Below, piece by piece: positions 60,107 to 64,000 of a stretch of DNA of 64,000 nucleotides (positions are counted from its first letter, which is position 1; every line of letters starts with the position of its first letter). Origin of the DNA: Streptomyces rishiriensis (GTDB taxonomy: Bacteria > Actinomycetota > Actinomycetes > Streptomycetales > Streptomycetaceae). The stretch is taken from the NCBI RefSeq assembly GCF_003112535.1, contig NZ_BEWA01000014.1:62001-126000 (forward strand). Direction: 5' to 3'. The notes beneath the pieces were generated by a model that was given only the letters and a program-made list of their open reading frames with translations, was not told the origin of the DNA and made no database searches. The position numbers and the translations under genes were made by a program.

Positions 60107-60892
60107 ATGGCGCGGCATGGCGGGCGGGGTTGGTACGGCCGGGTATTCGCGGCGGCGATCGGGGTGACGACAGTGGCGGCCGTCACCTCGGTGTGGACCG
60201 CGCAGGCCGGTCCCGCCTCCGGCGCGCAGGCAGGAGCGGGCGTGTCGGCGAGCCCGTCCCCGGGCAGCCCCGGCTCGGCCGCGGCGAAGGTGTCGGTGGA
60301 CATCGCCCACGCCTCCGACCACGGCGCCCGGGGCGTCAACATCACCGTGGACGACGGACCGGACCCCACGTGGACGCCTCAGGTGCTGAAGGTGCTGCGG
60401 GAGAACGGCGTGAAGGCGACGTTCTGTATGGTGGGCACGCAGGCCGAGGCCCACCCGGACCTGGTCAAGGCGGTGGTGGCGGACGGACACCGGCTGTGCG
60501 ACCACACCGTGTCGCACGACACCGGGATGGACAAGAAGCCCGAGGCGTACCAGTCCCAGCAGATCCTGGACGCCGAGCGCATGATCACCGAGGCCTCCGG
60601 AGGCGTCCGGCCGGTGTACTACCGGGCGCCGGGCGGTGCCTTCACCCCCTACAGCCGCGATCTCGCCGCCTCCCGCGGGATGCGACCGCTCGGCTGGAAC
60701 GTCGACACCAAGGATTTCGAGAAGCCGGGCTCCGCCGCCATAGTCGCCACCGTCAAGCGCGAGGTCGGCAACGGTCCGACCATCCTCTTCCACGACGCGG
60801 GCGGCGACCGGTCCGAGACCGTGGCCGCCCTGCGCGAGATCCTTCCGTGGCTGAAGCAGCAGGGCTACTCGTTCGGCTTCCCGGTGCGCTGA
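60107..60892 (+). CDS. Secreted polysaccharide deacetylase (CE4/NodB)
   Basis: A 261-residue exported or membrane-anchored enzyme. N-terminal hydrophobic segment (VFAAAIGVTTVAAVTSVWTAQA), Ser/Pro/Gly linker, then NodB domain: VNITVDDGPDP (D82 base, D83 metal), DHTVSHDTG (H133 and H137 metal), VYYRAPGGAFTPY, GWNVDTKDFEKPG and ILFHDAGGDRSETVAAL with the catalytic His. It removes acetyl groups from peptidoglycan, chitin or xylan. It ends convergently, overlapping the YihY gene by 28 bp. ATG 60107 follows GAGGACAGG. Confidence 0.95.
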   Translation: MARHGGRGWYGRVFAAAIGVTTVAAVTSVWTAQAGPASGAQAGAGVSASPSPGSPGSAAAKVSVDIAHASDHGARGVNITVDDGPDPTWTPQVLKVLRENGVKATFCMVGTQAEAHPDLVKAVVADGHRLCDHTVSHDTGMDKKPEAYQSQQILDAERMITEASGGVRPVYYRAPGGAFTPYSRDLAASRGMRPLGWNVDTKDFEKPGSAAIVATVKREVGNGPTILFHDAGGDRSETVAALREILPWLKQQGYSFGFPVR

Positions 60893-61959
60893 GCGCCGCC
60901 GCCCGCGCCGGTCGGCGTCTCCTCCGCCCGGCGCCTGTCCTCCTCGCTCCACGCGCGGGTGTCCCGTGGCCGGACGTAGGGTTCCTCGCCCTCCGGAAGG
61001 CCCCCCGCCACGGCGCGCTGCCGGGCCATCTCGGCGTCGAACTCCAGGCCCAGCAGGATCGCGATGTTGCTGATCCACAGCCACACCAGGAACACGATCA
61101 CGCCGGCGACCGCGCCGTAGGTCTTGTTGTACGAGGCGAAGTTGGCCACGTAGAACGCGAAACCGGCCGACGCGACCAGCCAGATGAACAGCGCCACGAC
61201 GCTGCCGGGGGTGATCCACCGGAACCCCCGGCCGCGTACGTTCGGCGCCGCCCAGTACAGGATGCCGATCATGATCGTGACCAGCACGACCAGGACCGGC
61301 CACTTGGCGATCGACCACACGGTCAGCGCCGTGTCCCCGACGCCGAGCGCGGCGCCCGCCTGACGGGCCAGTCCACCCGTGAAGACCACGATCAGCGCGC
61401 TGACGACCGCGAGCACCAGCAGCACCACCGTCACGCCCACGCGGATCGGCAGCACCTTCCACACCGGCCGTCCCTCCGCAATGTCGTACACCGCGTTGGC
61501 GCTGCGGATGAAGGCGGCGGTGTAGCCGGAGGCCGACCACACCGCGAGCACGAGTCCGACGACCGCCATCACGGAGCCGACGCCGCCCCGGCCCTGCAAC
61601 TGCTGCACGGCGTCGCTGATGACGTCCCGGGCGGACCCCGGCGTCACCTTGCGGAGGTTGTCCAGGACCTCGTCGGTCGCCGACTTGCCCGCCACGCCCA
61701 GCAGGGACACCAGGACCAGCAGGGCCGGGAACAGCGACAGGACGCCGTAGTACGTCAGTGCCGCGGCGCGGTCCGTGAGCTCGTCGTCCTGGAACTCCCG
61801 TACGGTGCCCTTCAGGACGGCCCACCAGGACCGCCTCGGCAACTGTGCCGGCTCGTCCGGCTCCTGCCGTTCCACCTGCTCGTCCGGTCCCGCCGTCTGC
61901 TCCCGGCCGGACGCCGGAGCAGGGGCGCGGCCGTCGTGGGAATTCGCTCTCGGTGCCAT
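60865..61959 (-). CDS. YihY/UPF0761 family inner-membrane protein
   Basis: A 364-residue membrane protein (BrkB family) with six TM helices between about residues 75 and 310. Conserved stretches are LTDRAAALTYYGVLSLFPALLVLVSLLGV, GYTAAFIRSANAVYDI and FRWITPGSVVALFIWLVASAGFAFYV. The hydrophilic tails (EQVERQEPDEPAQLP; ARAWSEEDRRRAEE-like) are cytoplasmic. Function is undefined despite the old ribonuclease BN name. Its stop lies inside the deacetylase 3' end (28-bp convergent overlap). Confidence 0.9.
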   Translation of the reverse strand: MAPRANSHDGRAPAPASGREQTAGPDEQVERQEPDEPAQLPRRSWWAVLKGTVREFQDDELTDRAAALTYYGVLSLFPALLVLVSLLGVAGKSATDEVLDNLRKVTPGSARDVISDAVQQLQGRGGVGSVMAVVGLVLAVWSASGYTAAFIRSANAVYDIAEGRPVWKVLPIRVGVTVVLLVLAVVSALIVVFTGGLARQAGAALGVGDTALTVWSIAKWPVLVVLVTIMIGILYWAAPNVRGRGFRWITPGSVVALFIWLVASAGFAFYVANFASYNKTYGAVAGVIVFLVWLWISNIAILLGLEFDAEMARQRAVAGGLPEGEEPYVRPRDTRAWSEEDRRRAEETPTGAGGGAQRTGKPNE

Positions 61960-62016
61960 GTCATCGGAGTAACCGCAACGGGCCGCCCCATGCCCCTGCG
62001 CCGCCGTGACCCGTGC

Positions 62017-62669
62017 TCAGCCGAGCAGGAAGAGGATTCCCGCGGCGAGTTCCCCCAGCGCGGCCTGCTCGGCGTCCGTCGGAGCGCGTCGTCCGGTCCC
62101 GACGCGCAGGGCGTCCGCGTCGGAGGACGACGCCGGGATCCGCGCCCCGGCGATCCGCTCCAGCGAGGCGCGGGCGGCCGCGAGCGTCTCGGCGGGCGGT
62201 TCCGCCGCGGCGGGCAGGTGCGCGATCAGGTCGAGGTGGTGGAGCGTCCCTTCCATGACGTACGCCGACAGGTGGTCCCCCGCGGTCAGGACGTCGTCGC
62301 GGGTGCCGACCCGCGTGCCCCGGTCGGCGAGTTCGGCGGCGCGGTCGGCGGCGGCGCCGACGTCGTCGAAGTGGAAGCGGAGCAAGCCGGGTTGCCCGTA
62401 GGCTGCGGCCAGCCGGGGATCAGCGCGTCCAGCGGATCCTCCCCGGTGGGCGGCTCGACGAGGTTCCAGTAGGTGACACAGTCCACCGTCGGTTCGGCGT
62501 CGACGGGGGTGACCAGCGTGATCAGGACGTCCTGGGCGTCGATGACCAGGTGGCACACCGGGTCCCGCACCAGCCGGCCGGCACACCCGGACGGCCTTTC
62601 CCCGTCCTCGTCGCAGAGTTCGCCGACCGCCGTGCGCAACGCTGTCCACGAGCGTGCGAAGTGATCCAC
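62017..62669 (-). pseudogene. Maleylpyruvate isomerase N-terminal (DinB-fold) protein, frameshifted
   Basis: Sense is split between two frames. The N-terminal part VDHFARSWTALRTAVGELCD then DPVCHLVIDAQDVLITLVTP and PLDALIP is in one frame. From about 62419 it continues in another: RLAAAYGQPGLLRFHFDDVG, GDHLSAYVMEGTLHHLDLIAH and ARASLERIAGARIPASS to the stop. One missing C in the run 62416-62419 accounts for it; five Cs would restore an intact protein of about 220 residues. The family includes mycothiol-dependent enzymes with a metal site formed by His residues (here HLVID and GTLHHLDL). Either a pseudogene or an assembly error. The start GTG 62669 is tentative. Confidence 0.6.
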
Positions 62670-62774
62670 TTCGGCAAGGTGGCGACCGCCGTGTCCGCCG
62701 GACAACCACCCCGGCCCGGCGTCCTGTTCAGCCCGTCCGGCCGCTCCGGCCGTCCGCCGTCCGCCGAGCCCCCG

Positions 62775-63908
62775 TCACCCGGGGCGCCGGTCCGCCGCGT
62801 GGCCGGCGTAGTGGCGGGCCAGGGCGTGGAAGGCCTGCTTGGGTTCCCAGTGCCAGCCGGACTCCGGATGGCCCGGGTGTTTCTGGATGGTCCTGGTGAC
62901 GGCGTAGGAAGCCAGGTCGAGGTCGTGCCGGGGATCGCCGGGGCGGTGCGGGGCGTCCGGGGTGACGAACTCGAAGGCCATCGCCGCGTACAGCCCCATC
63001 GACTCGAAGACGTTCAGGAGCGCGCTGATGTAGTCGGCCTGGGTGCGCTCGCTGCGCACCAGGTGGCCCTTGATCTCCTCGGGGTCCTTGTCGTGGTCGA
63101 CCACGTCCCAGCCCATTCCCGCGGTCTCCGGCGCGCCCAGGTAGGCGCAGGTGCCGAACTCGGTGATGGCGAGGGGCTTGCCCCGGCGCAGGTACCTGCG
63201 CAGTTCCGTCCTGTGATCGGCGGGGCGGTGGAAGAAGGAGTAGTAGTCGATGCCGACGATGTCGAAGAGCGACCAGTCGACCTCGTCGTCCTGCGCGGCG
63301 GCGTAGCCGAGCCGGCCGTCGAAGACGGACCGGGCGGTCCTGGCCGCGCGGGCCGTGAACTCCTTGAGGCGGCGCTGGAAGACCACGGGGTCATAGTGCC
63401 CGTTCATCAGGTTGCGCACCCGCTCCAGCACCGTGTCCCCCGGCACGATGCCGGGCACGAACAGCCAGAACTCGCAGCCCACGCTGAGGTCGACGCTCGC
63501 GCCCTGTCTGCGCAGCCGTTGCGCGAACCGGCCGGTCTCCGCGAGGTGTTCGAGGATGTCGCGCGCCGGGACGTCCCCGAGCGTGGGCTGCAGCCACACG
63601 TGCAGGCCCTGTTCGGCCGCCTCCGCCGCGGTCGCCGTCAGGCGTTCGACTCCGTCGCCGGTGACGTCGACGGTGTCGGCGTGCAGCCGGTGGCGGATGG
63701 CGCGGATGTCCGCCCGCATCCGGTGGGCGTTCCAGCCCGTGGCCGGGGTCTCGCCCTCCCCTACGGTGTAGACGACGCCGCGGTGCCGCAGCCCGCGCCG
63801 GCGGCCCTCGGCGTGTGCCCGCCCCGCCGGTCCGAGTACGCCCGTGGCGCCCACCGCCGCCATCGCGGCCAGGAACCCGGCCCGAGTGATCCGATCGGTT
63901 GCCTCCAT
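62775..63908 (-). CDS. Secreted TIM-barrel glycosidase-like protein
   Basis: A 377-residue exported protein: signal (ITRAGFLAAMAAVGATGVLGPAGRAHA), then a barrel with GVVYTVGEGETPATGWN, GLHVWLQPTLGDVP, DLSVGCEFWLFVPGI (first candidate catalytic Glu), FDIVGIDYYSFFH, LAITEFGTCAYLGAPE (second Glu) and YAAMAFEFVTPDAP. Two Glu at strand ends 4 and 7 suggest clan GH-A, but some members of this group are annotated as abortive-infection or unknown proteins. ATG 63908 is the start. The remaining 63909-64000 contains no gene. Confidence 0.7.
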   Translation of the reverse strand: MEATDRITRAGFLAAMAAVGATGVLGPAGRAHAEGRRRGLRHRGVVYTVGEGETPATGWNAHRMRADIRAIRHRLHADTVDVTGDGVERLTATAAEAAEQGLHVWLQPTLGDVPARDILEHLAETGRFAQRLRRQGASVDLSVGCEFWLFVPGIVPGDTVLERVRNLMNGHYDPVVFQRRLKEFTARAARTARSVFDGRLGYAAAQDDEVDWSLFDIVGIDYYSFFHRPADHRTELRRYLRRGKPLAITEFGTCAYLGAPETAGMGWDVVDHDKDPEEIKGHLVRSERTQADYISALLNVFESMGLYAAMAFEFVTPDAPHRPGDPRHDLDLASYAVTRTIQKHPGHPESGWHWEPKQAFHALARHYAGHAADRRPG

Positions 63909-64000
63909 GCCTCCACGGTGCCGGGACGGGGGCGGGGGCACAGTCGGCCGATGGTCTGGATCGTCGCGGCGAAAGTGGACGCGAGGGCAGGCCCGGCAGT

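Noticed and set aside
1..64000. CRISPR arrays, tRNA genes, transposons or integrated phage
   Set aside because: No regularly spaced repeats with unique spacers, no cloverleaf-like sequence, and no transposase, integrase or phage structural motifs were recognised on either strand.

Overview
This window is high-GC actinobacterial chromosome, almost certainly from Streptomyces or a close relative. The evidence is the very GC-rich third codon positions, many GTG starts with GGAGG-type ribosome binding sites, a RheA/hsp18 heat-shock pair with its operator, a eukaryotic-type cyclophilin, and many secreted enzymes with long Sec or Tat signal peptides. I found no tRNA, rRNA, transposase, integrase or CRISPR array. 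The left edge cuts a gene (SRPBCC protein) and the right edge is intergenic.

Layout. 1-12.3 kb: stress and metabolism genes: a DUF2267 protein, hsp18 with divergent rheA, an MpaB-like oxygenase, polyphosphate kinase 2, a sulfite-oxidase-type enzyme, a BBE-type FAD oxidoreductase and an aminotransferase behind a 15-codon leader ORF. A TetR/hydroxyisobutyrate-dehydrogenase-like divergent pair follows, separated by two strong palindromes, then a MarR regulator, an Eis-like acetyltransferase and a truncated methyltransferase. 12.4-24.4 kb: two GDSL enzymes, an RsbW-like ATPase, decayed glycosidase sequence, a 47-residue protein, a phytoene-desaturase-like oxidoreductase with an SDR, a LysE exporter, an alpha/beta hydrolase, and ANTAR and AraC regulators. 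24.6-33.4 kb: a FUSC membrane protein, GAPDH, a GlxA-type regulator, a streptogrisin-like protease, a PL3 pectate lyase and a frame-damaged orphan toxin-like ORF.

33.5-45.4 kb: a one-polypeptide ECF sigma factor, zinc-finger, transmembrane and CAP-domain fusion, a small secreted protein, an MFS transporter, a 29-residue peptide, a flavin reductase with an acidic repetitive tail, a coiled-coil protein, a GCS2-family ligase, cyclophilin and the fused mutase IcmF. 45.5-59.2 kb: a plant-glycan utilisation locus. It has a jelly-roll polysaccharide lyase, a GH95-like and a GH97 enzyme (both exported), a divergent LacI regulator, a cytoplasmic GH127 beta-L-arabinofuranosidase, a lipoprotein solute-binding protein with two permeases, and a secreted clan GH-A enzyme with a ricin-type lectin domain. 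The arrangement suggests extracellular trimming of arabinose-containing pectin or arabinogalactan side chains, uptake through the ABC importer (no ATPase here, so a shared one such as MsiK is likely), then intracellular release of beta-L-arabinose, all under LacI control. 59.3-63.9 kb: an AMIN-like secreted protein, a NodB-type deacetylase, a YihY membrane protein, a frame-damaged maleylpyruvate-isomerase-fold protein and a secreted GH-like protein.

The most unusual items are the sigma/zinc-finger/TM/CAP fusion (33570-35219), the tandem TetR-type operators (9023-9073), the glycan locus as a functional unit, and several damaged genes whose indels fall in C or G runs. Those indels need read-level checking before they are called natural pseudogenes.
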